This document shows positions 20,045 through 29,358 of a stretch of 64,000 nt of DNA, one piece after another. Location: the NCBI GenBank assembly GCA_945861665.1, contig CAMAVS010000007.1, positions 88,804 to 152,803 on the forward strand, read 5' to 3'. A program made the position numbers and the translations under genes. The stretch is from Chitinophaga pinensis. GTDB lineage: Bacteria > Bacteroidota > Bacteroidia > UBA4408. Below the pieces are notes generated by a model, which was not told the DNA's origin, made no database searches, and saw only the letters and a program-made list of their open reading frames with translations. Within the stretch, counting starts at the first letter, position 1. Each line of letters starts with the position of its first letter.

Positions 20045-20950
20045 ATGATAAAACAACCACCCTATCTTGTTACAGGGGATACTATTGGAATAGTTGCTTC
20101 GGCCCGTAAAATAAGTTCAGAAGAAATTGCGCCAGCAATAAAAATATTGGAAAGCTGGGGCTTGAAAGTACAATTGGGAGAAAACTTGTTTAACAATGAA
20201 AATCAATTTTCGGGCAGCGATTTGGAACGCGCAAGTGATTTACAGCAAATGCTGAACAACCCTAACGTTAAAGCCGTTATTATGGCTCGTGGCGGATATG
20301 GTACGGCACGCATTATCGACAGAATAGATTTTTCACATTTTGCTCAACATCCAAAATGGCTTATCGGTTACAGCGATGTTACAGTGTTGCATTCGCACAT
20401 TACAAATCATTTTGAGACAGAATGTTTACACGCACCCTTGCTTTTCAACTTTACAAAAAGTGAAATGGCAACTGCATCACTTAAAAAAGCATTGTTCGGA
20501 GAAAAAATTGAATATAAAATTCCTGCCTCGCCTTTTAACCGCAGCGGACAAGAAATGGCGCAATTAGTTGGAGGAAATCTTTCCATCCTTTATTCTTTGG
20601 CAGGAACACATTCGGATATTGATACAAAAGGAAAAATACTTTTTATTGAAGACTTGGACGAATACCTGTACCACATTGATAGAATGATGATGCAATTAAA
20701 GCGTTCAGGAAAACTAAGTAATTTGAATGGATTAATTATTGGTGGAATGAGCGATATGAGAGACAATACCATTCCATTCGGAAAAACAGCCGAACAAATA
20801 ATTCGTGAAGCAGTGGAGGAATACGATTACCCAGTTTGTTTTGGTTTTCCTGCCGGGCACATTGCCGAAAATTTTGCCTTGATATTGGGAAGAGAAGTAG
20901 AATTAACAGTTTCGGAGAAAGAAGTGAAAATCCATTTTAATAACAGATAA
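20045..20950 (+). CDS. LD-carboxypeptidase (S66 family, LdcA/MccF-like)
   Basis: GDTIGIVASARK, IMARGGYGTARIIDRIDF, LIGYSDVTVLHSHI, LFIEDLDEYLYHIDRMM, FGFPAGHIAENFALILG. Confidence 0.92.
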   Translation: MIKQPPYLVTGDTIGIVASARKISSEEIAPAIKILESWGLKVQLGENLFNNENQFSGSDLERASDLQQMLNNPNVKAVIMARGGYGTARIIDRIDFSHFAQHPKWLIGYSDVTVLHSHITNHFETECLHAPLLFNFTKSEMATASLKKALFGEKIEYKIPASPFNRSGQEMAQLVGGNLSILYSLAGTHSDIDTKGKILFIEDLDEYLYHIDRMMMQLKRSGKLSNLNGLIIGGMSDMRDNTIPFGKTAEQIIREAVEEYDYPVCFGFPAGHIAENFALILGREVELTVSEKEVKIHFNNR

Positions 20951-21415
20951 GTGATAACAGTTTATACAGATGGCTCATCGAGAGGAAATCCGGGTCCGGG
21001 GGGATATGGTATAGTACTAAAATCGGGAGCACACCGCAAGGAAGTTTCGCAAGGATTTAATTACACTACCAATAACCGTATGGAATTGATGAGTGTAATT
21101 GTTGCACTTGAAATGCTAAAAAATGCAAACAGTGAAGTGGTGGTGTATTCCGATTCGAAATACGTAGTGGATTCCATTGAACAAAAATGGGTATTCGGTT
21201 GGCAGAAAAAAGGTTTTAAAGGAAAAAAGAACCCCGACTTGTGGAAACGGTTTTTACAAATTCATCCCAAACACAAAGTAAAATTTAAGTGGATAAAAGG
21301 CCACAATGAAAACCCTGAAAACGAACGCTGCGATGAACTTGCAGTAGCTGCTGCAACAGGCGGAAATTTGTTGATTGATGAGGGATATGAAAACGTTGGT
21401 GGAGGATTACTGTAG
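20951..21415 (+). CDS. rnhA: Ribonuclease HI
   Basis: YTDGSSRGNPGPGGYG, NNRMELMSVIVALE, VYSDSKYVVDSI, WIKGHNENPENERCDELA; GTG start abutting the preceding stop. Confidence 0.94.
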   Translation: MITVYTDGSSRGNPGPGGYGIVLKSGAHRKEVSQGFNYTTNNRMELMSVIVALEMLKNANSEVVVYSDSKYVVDSIEQKWVFGWQKKGFKGKKNPDLWKRFLQIHPKHKVKFKWIKGHNENPENERCDELAVAAATGGNLLIDEGYENVGGGLL

Positions 21416-21429
21416 CCCTCGGGTAGGTC

Positions 21430-21447
21430 ATCCGATAGCTATCGGAT
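21430..21447. repeat. 18-nt perfect palindrome (CCGATAGCTATCGG family), copy 1
   Basis: ATCCGATAGCTATCGGAT. Confidence 0.9.
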
Positions 21448-21462
21448 CTGAGCCTGTCGAAG
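21448..21462 (-). repeat. CTTCGACAGGCTCAG repeat motif
   Basis: + strand CTGAGCCTGTCGAAG, immediately after palindrome copy 1. Confidence 0.7.
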
Positions 21463-21508
21463 AAGTGCGCTGGTTTAAAATGGATAATTGTTCTTATGCT
21501 TTCGCACT

Positions 21509-21526
21509 TCCCGATAGCTATCGGGA
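21509..21526. repeat. 18-nt perfect palindrome (CCGATAGCTATCGG family), copy 2
   Basis: TCCCGATAGCTATCGGGA. Confidence 0.9.
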
Positions 21527-21614
21527 CGAGAGCCTCAATATGACGGCACACAGAATGGATAACGAATAATTGACAATTTATAATGGGGATTGTGCAAGCC
21601 CCAACAACTAACAA

Positions 21615-22181
21615 CTAAACAGTCATAATCTCTTTCTCTTTTACCTCAATGTGTTTATCGGCTTTTATGCTGTAGGCGTCAGTTAGTTTTTGTATTTTCT
21701 CTTCGGCACTTTTACCCATATCTTCGGGCATTCCTTTTTTCACAAATTTCTTAATCTCTTCGTTTGCGTCTTTGCGAGAAGTACGCAAGGTTACTTTGCA
21801 GTGTTCTGCTTCTGCTCTCGCTTTTTTCACCAAGTCTTTTCTTCTTTCCTCTGTTAATGGTGGCACGGCAATGCGAATAATTATTCCATCGTTTTGTGGA
21901 TTGAATCCAAGGTTCGCTGCCTGAACTGCTTTTTCAATTACCGGCAACATTGCTTTTTCCCACGGTTGAATAACAATGGTACGTGCATCGGGCGTATTGA
22001 TGTTTGAAACATTTGCAAGAGGGGTTCTTGCTCCATAGTAATCAACAAATAAACCATCCAACATTTGCGGATTTGCTCTTCCTGCTCTTACTTTTTGCAA
22101 CTCTGCTTCCAAATGGGAAATTGCTTTTTCCATTTGCTCTTCCATTGTATCAAATGTAAATTGAATTTCTTCTTGTGTCAT
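21615..22181 (-). CDS. frr: Ribosome recycling factor
   Basis: VRAGRANPQMLDGLFVDYYGARTPLANVSNI...DARTIVIQPWEK; adjacent to pyrH. Confidence 0.96.
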   Translation of the reverse strand: MTQEEIQFTFDTMEEQMEKAISHLEAELQKVRAGRANPQMLDGLFVDYYGARTPLANVSNINTPDARTIVIQPWEKAMLPVIEKAVQAANLGFNPQNDGIIIRIAVPPLTEERRKDLVKKARAEAEHCKVTLRTSRKDANEEIKKFVKKGMPEDMGKSAEEKIQKLTDAYSIKADKHIEVKEKEIMTV

Positions 22182-22213
22182 AACAACAATTTTTATTTAA
22201 AATTAATGAAATT

Positions 22214-22921
22214 TTAGAATTGTACCAATGTTCCTATTTGTTCGCCCAGTATCAATTTGTTTAAATTTCCTGCCTTGTTCATATCGAATACAATGATGGG
22301 AAGTTTGTTTTCATTGCATAAAGTAAAGGCTGTCATATCCATCACGTTCAAGCCTTTTTCGTATACTTCGGTAAACGAAATGGTATCGTACTTCACTGCA
22401 TTTTTATCTTTTTCAGGATCGGCAGAATAAATACCGTCTACACGTGTTCCTTTTAAAATAACATCTGCTTCAATTTCAATGGCTCGTAAGGATGCTGCTG
22501 TATCGGTTGTAAAATAAGGATTTCCTGTACCTGCACCAAAAATTACTACCCTCCCTTTTTCAAGGTGGCGTACTGCCCTTCTGCGGATAAAAGGTTCGCA
22601 AATTTGCTCCATTGCAATGGCAGAAAGTAGGCGTGTGTTCACATTTAATTTTTCCAATGCGCTTTGCAAAGCCATACTGTTTATTACTGTTGCAAGCATT
22701 CCCATATAATCACCCTGCACCCTGTCCATTCCACCTTCGCTTGCTTGAATTCCCCTAAAAATATTCCCTCCGCCTATTACAATTGCTACCTCTAAACCCT
22801 TGTCCACAACTGCTTTTATTTCGTTTGCATAAATTGCCAGACGATCATGATCGATTCCAAATTGTTTATTTCCCATCAGCGATTCGCCACTTAGTTTCAG
22901 CAGTATTCTTTTGTATTTCAT
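22214..22921 (-). CDS. pyrH: UMP kinase
   Basis: [44 protein letters not shown]. Confidence 0.96.
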   Translation of the reverse strand: MKYKRILLKLSGESLMGNKQFGIDHDRLAIYANEIKAVVDKGLEVAIVIGGGNIFRGIQASEGGMDRVQGDYMGMLATVINSMALQSALEKLNVNTRLLSAIAMEQICEPFIRRRAVRHLEKGRVVIFGAGTGNPYFTTDTAASLRAIEIEADVILKGTRVDGIYSADPEKDKNAVKYDTISFTEVYEKGLNVMDMTAFTLCNENKLPIIVFDMNKAGNLNKLILGEQIGTLVQF

Positions 22922-23092
22922 AATTTAAAAAAATTGAGAGGGTTTATTGTATGCTGACAAAAATACAAATTAAAAAATTTATAGTGAATGTATAAATTGG
23001 AGTAAAAATAAAAATAGTGTGTTGCCGTTTTTGCGAGTGTATAAATGTGCTTGGCTTGTACATACTAACATCCAACATCTAATGTCCAATAT

Positions 23093-23989
23093 CTATTTCA
23101 ATTTCTCCTGAAACCCAATCGTCTTCTCCTTCGCAATATCGTTAAATTTCCGAGAGCGTTCGTAATTCGTTTTTCCTACCAAATATTCCAAACGGTTAAT
23201 TCCGCCTAAATAAAATTTCGAAAAAATACTGTAGCCGCCTACAAAAGCAGCAACATAATAATGCACATAAATACAGTACCCTGTAAGCGACAAGGCTGCC
23301 AGCTGTATAGCTGCACTGGCTGCACCTTCCCAAAAGTATCCCGCATACATTTGTCCGGTACCCGGCAAAATATACGAAAGTGTTTGTGCCTTTTTTAAAC
23401 TCTTCATTTTGGGAATAGCTTTAGTGGCATACATCAATTCAATCTCTTTATATATGCTGTCTTTTGTTGCTTGAGAACTTGGTGAAAGTCGAACATAATC
23501 GATCAATTTTATTTTTGCATCCGCCCATTTTTGTTGTTCGTTTAACACTAAGCAAAACAAAGGCAATGCAGTGTAGGTGATAGTACTATCAGGCACAAAA
23601 AATTGCATTTGCAATAATTGCGATTCAGCATTCCCAAAATCTTTTGCCAAATATGCCGATAGGGCATATTGGTACTTTGCTTTGTAAATAAGGGTATCCG
23701 GTAAATTGTTGTAATTTACACGACCCATACAACGGGCGGCATCTTCGTATTTCTCTAATAAATTAAGGCAGTTTGATTTTTTAATGAGTGCCTCAGTTTT
23801 CTCATTGTTGTTGATGGCAATAAAACCTAGTCTTTCGTATTCAATAGCTGCCGCATAGTACTGTTGTTTTTCAAACAGACTATCTGCCACATTTAAAGCC
23901 GTACCCGCTTGCGCTTTAGTTAAAAACCCTGCGCAAAGGAATATGCATATCCAGCATAATATTCCTATCCATTTCTTTGTAAAATGCAT
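23093..23989 (-). CDS. Secreted TPR-like protein with C-terminal LPGTGQMYAG membrane segment (DUF5683-like)
   Basis: Signal peptide; helical repeats; SYILPGTGQMYAGYFWEGAASAAIQ. Confidence 0.6.
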   Translation of the reverse strand: MHFTKKWIGILCWICIFLCAGFLTKAQAGTALNVADSLFEKQQYYAAAIEYERLGFIAINNNEKTEALIKKSNCLNLLEKYEDAARCMGRVNYNNLPDTLIYKAKYQYALSAYLAKDFGNAESQLLQMQFFVPDSTITYTALPLFCLVLNEQQKWADAKIKLIDYVRLSPSSQATKDSIYKEIELMYATKAIPKMKSLKKAQTLSYILPGTGQMYAGYFWEGAASAAIQLAALSLTGYCIYVHYYVAAFVGGYSIFSKFYLGGINRLEYLVGKTNYERSRKFNDIAKEKTIGFQEKLK

Positions 23990-24803
23990 CTTTTCTTATT
24001 TTAACACTCAACACACTACCCCAAATATTTCCAACATAAAATATGGTGAACACGCTTCCAAAAGCAATAAAAGAGGGGCTTTTGTAACCTCCTCGTATAT
24101 AACTTTCGGCAGTTGCTGCTGCCATGGCACTCAAGGTAAACAATGCCGCCAAAGCTTGTCCTTTATTGCCCGCATACCATTTTCCACTGCCGGGAATCAA
24201 TGCCGACATTACACCGGCCAACAATGGTGATTTATCCTTAAACGATTTCATTTTTTTGTAGCTCTCCACAAAACCTTTTTCTTCAATGGAAATAGGGAAA
24301 TAGGAGTAGGTGAAATTTTTTGATAATGTATCAAAAGCTGCGTAATTTCTTGTGAGTAATGCCATTGCCGATTTTTCATAATTCAACAATTGTTGAAGTG
24401 AATTGCTACTATCATTTGAAACAAGCGAAATGCTTTCTAAAAGAGCACTTGCTTCAGCAAATTTTTTACTGTAAGCAATATCGAAAGCACTGTAAAATTT
24501 TGATTTGTGATAAAACGATGAAGCAATGGATACCTTTTGTAAGTATACTGCCGAAGAGTCGACAGCCTTCATATTGTAATAGCTCCAACCTTTTAAATAA
24601 TTCAATGAATCGAGTTGGTCGGTGGAAATAAGTGACTCCTTTATTTGCCCTAATACATACCGTGCATCCTTGTATTCACTATTGTTAATGAGGTAGGATG
24701 TAAAATTTGCCTGTTCCGTAAAACTAATATCTGACTGTGCTTGCGACTTGCCAAGACAGAAAACAAATGCAATAAAAACAATTAATTTTGCGAAACGATT
24801 CAA
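23916..24803 (-). CDS. Secreted TPR-like protein with C-terminal IPGSGKWYAG membrane segment; paralogue of its neighbour
   Basis: Signal peptide; ALIPGSGKWYAGNKGQALAALFTLSA aligns with the neighbour's LPGTGQMYAG segment. Confidence 0.6.
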   Translation of the reverse strand: MNRFAKLIVFIAFVFCLGKSQAQSDISFTEQANFTSYLINNSEYKDARYVLGQIKESLISTDQLDSLNYLKGWSYYNMKAVDSSAVYLQKVSIASSFYHKSKFYSAFDIAYSKKFAEASALLESISLVSNDSSNSLQQLLNYEKSAMALLTRNYAAFDTLSKNFTYSYFPISIEEKGFVESYKKMKSFKDKSPLLAGVMSALIPGSGKWYAGNKGQALAALFTLSAMAAATAESYIRGGYKSPSFIAFGSVFTIFYVGNIWGSVLSVKIRKDAFYKEMDRNIMLDMHIPLRRVFN

Positions 24804-25261
24804 TGTTTATGACGGCTATATTTTTTCGGATCGTCCATTATTTTATCTCCACCTGCTGCAATATCAGAAGGTTGTAAATCGGCCGAAGCCAAACGCGTAC
24901 AACGTGTAAGTCGGTCGGCACTTAAGGCGACACCTTTTAGCAAACCAAACTCCGAAATACATTGTTTACTAAAGTTAGAACAGCTTATTTCATAAGGACA
25001 TTTTGCTGAAATTTGTGGTGATAAGGCTGCTTGATAGAAGTACATTAAACCCCCGAATACAAGCGAAACAGGGTTGTAACGAATCAGCACATTTTTATTT
25101 TTGCTTAACAAGAATTTTACTTTTCGTTTATCGTAAAGTGCTTCGTGGAAAAATTGATTTTTGATTAATTGTAAATCGGAACTCGATTGTGATATACCCT
25201 TTTTGGGCATACAACAAACAATCACAATGAGCAGGAGTAATTTATTTAAGTACTTTTGCAT
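24800..25261 (-). CDS. YidD-family protein with N-terminal signal-peptide-like extension
   Basis: YFYQAALSPQISAKCPYEISCSNFSKQCISEFGLLKGVALSADRLTRC is YidD-like; preceded by MQKYLNKLLLLIVIVCCMPKKGISQ. Confidence 0.8.
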   Translation of the reverse strand: MQKYLNKLLLLIVIVCCMPKKGISQSSSDLQLIKNQFFHEALYDKRKVKFLLSKNKNVLIRYNPVSLVFGGLMYFYQAALSPQISAKCPYEISCSNFSKQCISEFGLLKGVALSADRLTRCTRLASADLQPSDIAAGGDKIMDDPKKYSRHKH

Positions 25262-25961
25262 TGGCAGGTATTTTATAGTTCAAGTATTTAATATCTACTT
25301 CAGCATCCGTTTTTAAATTTCCATAGGTTCTTTTGGTAATAACAGAATCACCCTTTGCGAGGTATTGAAATTCGGTCACCGTTAATGGAATTGAAATATC
25401 ACCCACATTCTGATAGCCCGAATAAAACACTTTTATTGCAGGCTTACCTTTGGGATTATAGAATGCCATAAAAATGGGCTTGTAATTTTCGTGCACAATC
25501 TCGGCCTTGCTAAATTCCGATTTCAAATACTCCGGAGGAAGCCAAGTAGTAATCACCATCTTATCTTCAAAGCGTGTATATTTTAATTTATAACCCGCTG
25601 CTGCCAGTCCCATATCTTGTGTTTTGTTCGATAAAAAAAAGTAGAAAAAACTATTTTCCGAGCTAAAGTCAGATGCTTGCTTTTGCATTACGGTATTGCT
25701 TTTGGGGTCGTATATCCTTAACTCTCCATTGGCATTGGTTATTGAAATATTTTCAACCGGTGAGGTAAAATGTGTTACCATTAATCCTCCTGAAACTTGG
25801 TAATAAACTTCTCCTTTTGCAGTGATTGATTTACCGCTTTGAAGTGAGCGTGCCGTTATGTTCAAACTCAATTTTTCAATTGGTTTAAATGCAATAAAGG
25901 AATAGCTAATCAGCAAAAAGCCAAGCAATACATAGGGGTATTGTTTTCTAAATTGTTTCAT
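25242..25961 (-). CDS. LolA-like outer-membrane lipoprotein carrier family protein
   Basis: TAKGEVYYQVSGGLMVTHFTSPVENISITNANGELRIYDPKSNTVMQKQ; ORF track starts at 25994 but MKQFRKQYPYVLLGFLL at 25961 is the likelier start. Confidence 0.6.
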   Translation of the reverse strand: MKQFRKQYPYVLLGFLLISYSFIAFKPIEKLSLNITARSLQSGKSITAKGEVYYQVSGGLMVTHFTSPVENISITNANGELRIYDPKSNTVMQKQASDFSSENSFFYFFLSNKTQDMGLAAAGYKLKYTRFEDKMVITTWLPPEYLKSEFSKAEIVHENYKPIFMAFYNPKGKPAIKVFYSGYQNVGDISIPLTVTEFQYLAKGDSVITKRTYGNLKTDAEVDIKYLNYKIPANAKVLK

Positions 25962-25998
25962 AAGCATAAATGCAAAGTTAACAAAAGGCAGCAAACAA

Positions 25999-26036
25999 AA
26001 AGTCCGCCTCTCAATAGTAATCGAGAGGCGGACTTT
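25999..26036 (-). terminator. Rho-independent terminator downstream of the peptide-binding protein gene
   Basis: AAAGTCCGCCTCTC-(10 nt)-GAGAGGCGGACTTT perfect 14-bp stem, followed on - strand by TTGTTTGC. Confidence 0.85.
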
Positions 26037-26047
26037 AAGATTTTATG

Positions 26048-27844
26048 TTATTTTGTTTCTTCCTCTGTTACTGAAGAATCGGGTTTTTGAATTTCAGGAC
26101 CTTTTATTTTATCCTTAGGCAATAAGTATACGCGTGTCATATCGCGGTACTCCATCGCATTTTGGTCGAGACCACGAACACTTAGTTGAACCAAACGCGT
26201 GTTTTCAGTATAATAAATAGGCATCACAGCTGCATCGTCTAAAGCAACTTGGTCTGCCTGACGGTATAAATCAAAACGTTTTTTAAAATCAATTTCTTTT
26301 AATGAAGCCTCAAACAAAGAGTCGAATTTAGCACTTTGGTAACGCATTGGATTCAAGTATGACTTTTCGTTTAAACCTGCAGGAACGTTTTTACCATAAA
26401 ATAAATTCAAGAATGTTTCAGGATCCGGGTAATCTGCAACCCATCCACTTCTCCACATCATTGCTTTACCTGTTTCTAGATTCTCTAAGTGTTGAGCAAA
26501 TGGCATAACGTCCATTTTTATGTGAACATTTAAATTTTCTTCCAACATTTTTAAAATTACTTCGGCAATTTGCGTGTTTATTGAACCTCCACTGTTTAAT
26601 TGCAATTTAATTTCAGGAAAACCTTTACCATTAGGATAACCTGCCTCAGCTAATAATTTTTTTGCTTTTGCAGGATCATAAGTATATCCTTTAATATCTG
26701 TTGAAACATAATCCTTAAATGAAGGCGGCACCACACCATATTTTGCTGCACGACCATCACCTTGCAAAGTAAAGTTTACAATTTGATCGCGATCAATAGC
26801 ATAGTTAAATGCTTGGCGTACCAACTTGTTTTTGAACAAATCGCTTTTGTGTTGGAAACCATAATATTGTACAATCATACCCGGTGTAACCTGCATTTCA
26901 AAAGGGCTATTGCCACCTTTTTTTGCATCCCCAAATTCTGTTAATACATCGCCAATCATTTCAAGTGGCAAACGATACACCATTTCTAAATTTCCTTTTT
27001 TAAACTCCAACAACTCCGATTTCTTTTCTTTTAAAAAGGTGACTTTAATGGCCTCTAAATAAGGTAATTTATTCCCAAACTGGTCTATGTCCCAATAGTT
27101 ATTGTTCCGCACTAAAATAACAGCATCACCCTCCTTTATTTCTTTTGCAATAAAGGGTCCTGTACCTACACAATGTGACCGCATGTCAATACCATATTTA
27201 TCGAAGGCCTCTTTAGGAAACACTTTGGTAAAAGGCATTGTAAGCATATTCAAGAATCCGGCAAAAGAATATTTTAAATCTATTTCAAGTATATAATCGT
27301 TAATTACCTTAACACCAGTAACCCCTGCTGCAAGAGGTGCTTTTTTTAAAGTTGACTCATAGTATTCATCAGCACCCACAACTCTGTTTTTAAACACAAA
27401 AAACCCTTGATTGCTTGCATCAGAGGAGCATAGTTTTTCAAAACAATATTTAAAATCTTTAGCAGTTACTTCACGACCTTTTCCATCAGGGAAACAAGCA
27501 TCGTCATGAAACTTAACTCCTTTTCTCAAATAAAAAGTAAAGGTTGTTGCGTCACTATTAATTTCCCATTTTTCGGCCAATGCGGGTTGAATGGAGAGGT
27601 CTTTCTGATACAGCTTCACCAATCCTTCATATATTTGAGTTGTAATTCTATGAGAAACTTCTTCCGTAACACTTAATGGATATAAATTTCTGAAATCTTC
27701 AATTTCATTCATTCTAAACACACCACCATAAAATACGCCACCTTTAGCAACTTTGTTTTCTTTCTCTTCTTTGTCATTGTTTCCTCCACAAGACCACATA
27801 AGCGTAATTGACGCCAGAGACAAAAGAGTAATAATTTTTTTCAT
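26048..27844 (-). CDS. ABC transporter substrate-binding lipoprotein (SBP_bac_5, peptide/oligopeptide)
   Basis: Lipobox MWSCGG; YEGLVKLYQKDLSIQPALAEKWEINSDATTFTFYLRKGVKFHDD; AFNYAIDRDQIV. Confidence 0.92.
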   Translation of the reverse strand: MKKIITLLSLASITLMWSCGGNNDKEEKENKVAKGGVFYGGVFRMNEIEDFRNLYPLSVTEEVSHRITTQIYEGLVKLYQKDLSIQPALAEKWEINSDATTFTFYLRKGVKFHDDACFPDGKGREVTAKDFKYCFEKLCSSDASNQGFFVFKNRVVGADEYYESTLKKAPLAAGVTGVKVINDYILEIDLKYSFAGFLNMLTMPFTKVFPKEAFDKYGIDMRSHCVGTGPFIAKEIKEGDAVILVRNNNYWDIDQFGNKLPYLEAIKVTFLKEKKSELLEFKKGNLEMVYRLPLEMIGDVLTEFGDAKKGGNSPFEMQVTPGMIVQYYGFQHKSDLFKNKLVRQAFNYAIDRDQIVNFTLQGDGRAAKYGVVPPSFKDYVSTDIKGYTYDPAKAKKLLAEAGYPNGKGFPEIKLQLNSGGSINTQIAEVILKMLEENLNVHIKMDVMPFAQHLENLETGKAMMWRSGWVADYPDPETFLNLFYGKNVPAGLNEKSYLNPMRYQSAKFDSLFEASLKEIDFKKRFDLYRQADQVALDDAAVMPIYYTENTRLVQLSVRGLDQNAMEYRDMTRVYLLPKDKIKGPEIQKPDSSVTEEETK

Positions 27845-27951
27845 AATTTTTATTTTAACACATTACGGAATAGCTACAAATATAGCTAAAAATATAAAAA
27901 ATGTAATTTATTAGACCTAAATCGGCTAAATAACTATGAGTGACGCTATTG

Positions 27952-28719
27952 CTATATGTCTATTTCAATAAGAACTGGGCAGTGGTCGGAATGTTTCGCT
28001 TCAGGTAAAATAGCAGCACGAAGTAACTTTGACAGTAAATTTTCACTTACTAAAAGATAATCTATACGCCATCCCAAATTTTTACCCCGCGATCCAGCAC
28101 GATAGCTCCACCAAGTATAGTTGTGAGGCCCCTTATTGAAATGCCTAAAAGTATCTACAAAACCGCTTTCCAAAAAGCCATCAAACCATGCTCTTTCATC
28201 AGGTAAAAAACCCGATGTGTTTGCGTTCGACCTAGGATTATGTATGTCAATTTCTTTATTACAAATATTGTAATCGCCACAGATAATAAGATTCCTTCGG
28301 TCTTTATTTAAGCTATTAATATACTGTTGAAAATCATTCAACCATTCAATTTTAAAGGCTTGACGATGGTCGCCACTTGACCCAGAAGGCATATAAACAC
28401 TCATAATTGAATTTTCGCCATAGTCAACACGTAACACCCTCCCTTCATCATCGTATTTTCGAATTCCACAACCGTAAACTATATTATCGGGTTTCTCCTT
28501 TGCAAGAATTGCTACTCCGCTATATCCTTTTTTTTGTGCTGAATGCCAGTAATGCTTATATCCAGCTTGTTCAAAAATTGTTAAATCAAGTTGTTCGGGG
28601 CTTGCCTTTGTTTCTTGAAGGCAAATTATATCCGGATTTGTGGCTTTTAACCAATTCATCCAATTTTTACTAAGTGCAGCACGTATGCCATTTACATTAT
28701 AAGTAACTATTCTTTTCAT
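27952..28719 (-). CDS. xth: Exodeoxyribonuclease III
   Basis: YNVNGIRAA, PDIICLQETKA, CGDYNICNKEIDIHNP, WRIDYLLVS, KHSDHCPV. Confidence 0.93.
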   Translation of the reverse strand: MKRIVTYNVNGIRAALSKNWMNWLKATNPDIICLQETKASPEQLDLTIFEQAGYKHYWHSAQKKGYSGVAILAKEKPDNIVYGCGIRKYDDEGRVLRVDYGENSIMSVYMPSGSSGDHRQAFKIEWLNDFQQYINSLNKDRRNLIICGDYNICNKEIDIHNPRSNANTSGFLPDERAWFDGFLESGFVDTFRHFNKGPHNYTWWSYRAGSRGKNLGWRIDYLLVSENLLSKLLRAAILPEAKHSDHCPVLIEIDI

Positions 28720-28724
28720 AGGAA

Positions 28725-29288
28725 TTATTTAATGATATTTTTTAATGTCACAGGATAATATTCGTGTTCCAAAGCTTGAACTTTCAGCCCGATACTTTCA
28801 ATGGTATCTTCGATCGTTATAGCGCATTTTTTCTGCAAAATAATTTCTCCTTTATCGTACTCTTCATTCACGTAATGTATACTGATCCCAGTTTCTTTTT
28901 CGCCCGTCTCCATTACAGCTTTATGAACGTACATACCGTACATTCCTTTTCCGCCAAATTTAGGTAATAAGGCAGGGTGTATATTTATTATCTTTTTAGG
29001 AAATTCCTTAATTAGAGCTTGTGGAATTTGCAATAAAAAGCCTGCTAAAACAATGTAGTCAATGTTGTTTTCAATTAAAAACGTGATTAGACCATCGGAA
29101 TCAACAAAACTGTCTTTGGGAAACACAAAACAAGGAACACTCTCTTGCTTGCATTTATTAATAATACCGGCCTTTTCGTTATTGGTAACAACAAGTCGAA
29201 TTACGACTTTACTATCACCGGCAAAATAACGAATAATTTGATGTGCGTTGCTACCATTTCCGGAAGCAAATACAGCTATATTTTTCAT
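28725..29288 (-). CDS. purN: Phosphoribosylglycinamide formyltransferase
   Basis: FASGNGSNAHQII, DYIVLAGFLLQIP, INIHPALLPKFGGKGMYG, ETGISIHYVNEEYDKGEII. Confidence 0.94.
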   Translation of the reverse strand: MKNIAVFASGNGSNAHQIIRYFAGDSKVVIRLVVTNNEKAGIINKCKQESVPCFVFPKDSFVDSDGLITFLIENNIDYIVLAGFLLQIPQALIKEFPKKIINIHPALLPKFGGKGMYGMYVHKAVMETGEKETGISIHYVNEEYDKGEIILQKKCAITIEDTIESIGLKVQALEHEYYPVTLKNIIK

Positions 29289-29358
29289 GCGAAAATCCTG
29301 TGGTCAAAAGTACAAAAACTTTCAAATTAACATCGTGTAAAAAAATTAAGGGGAAAGA

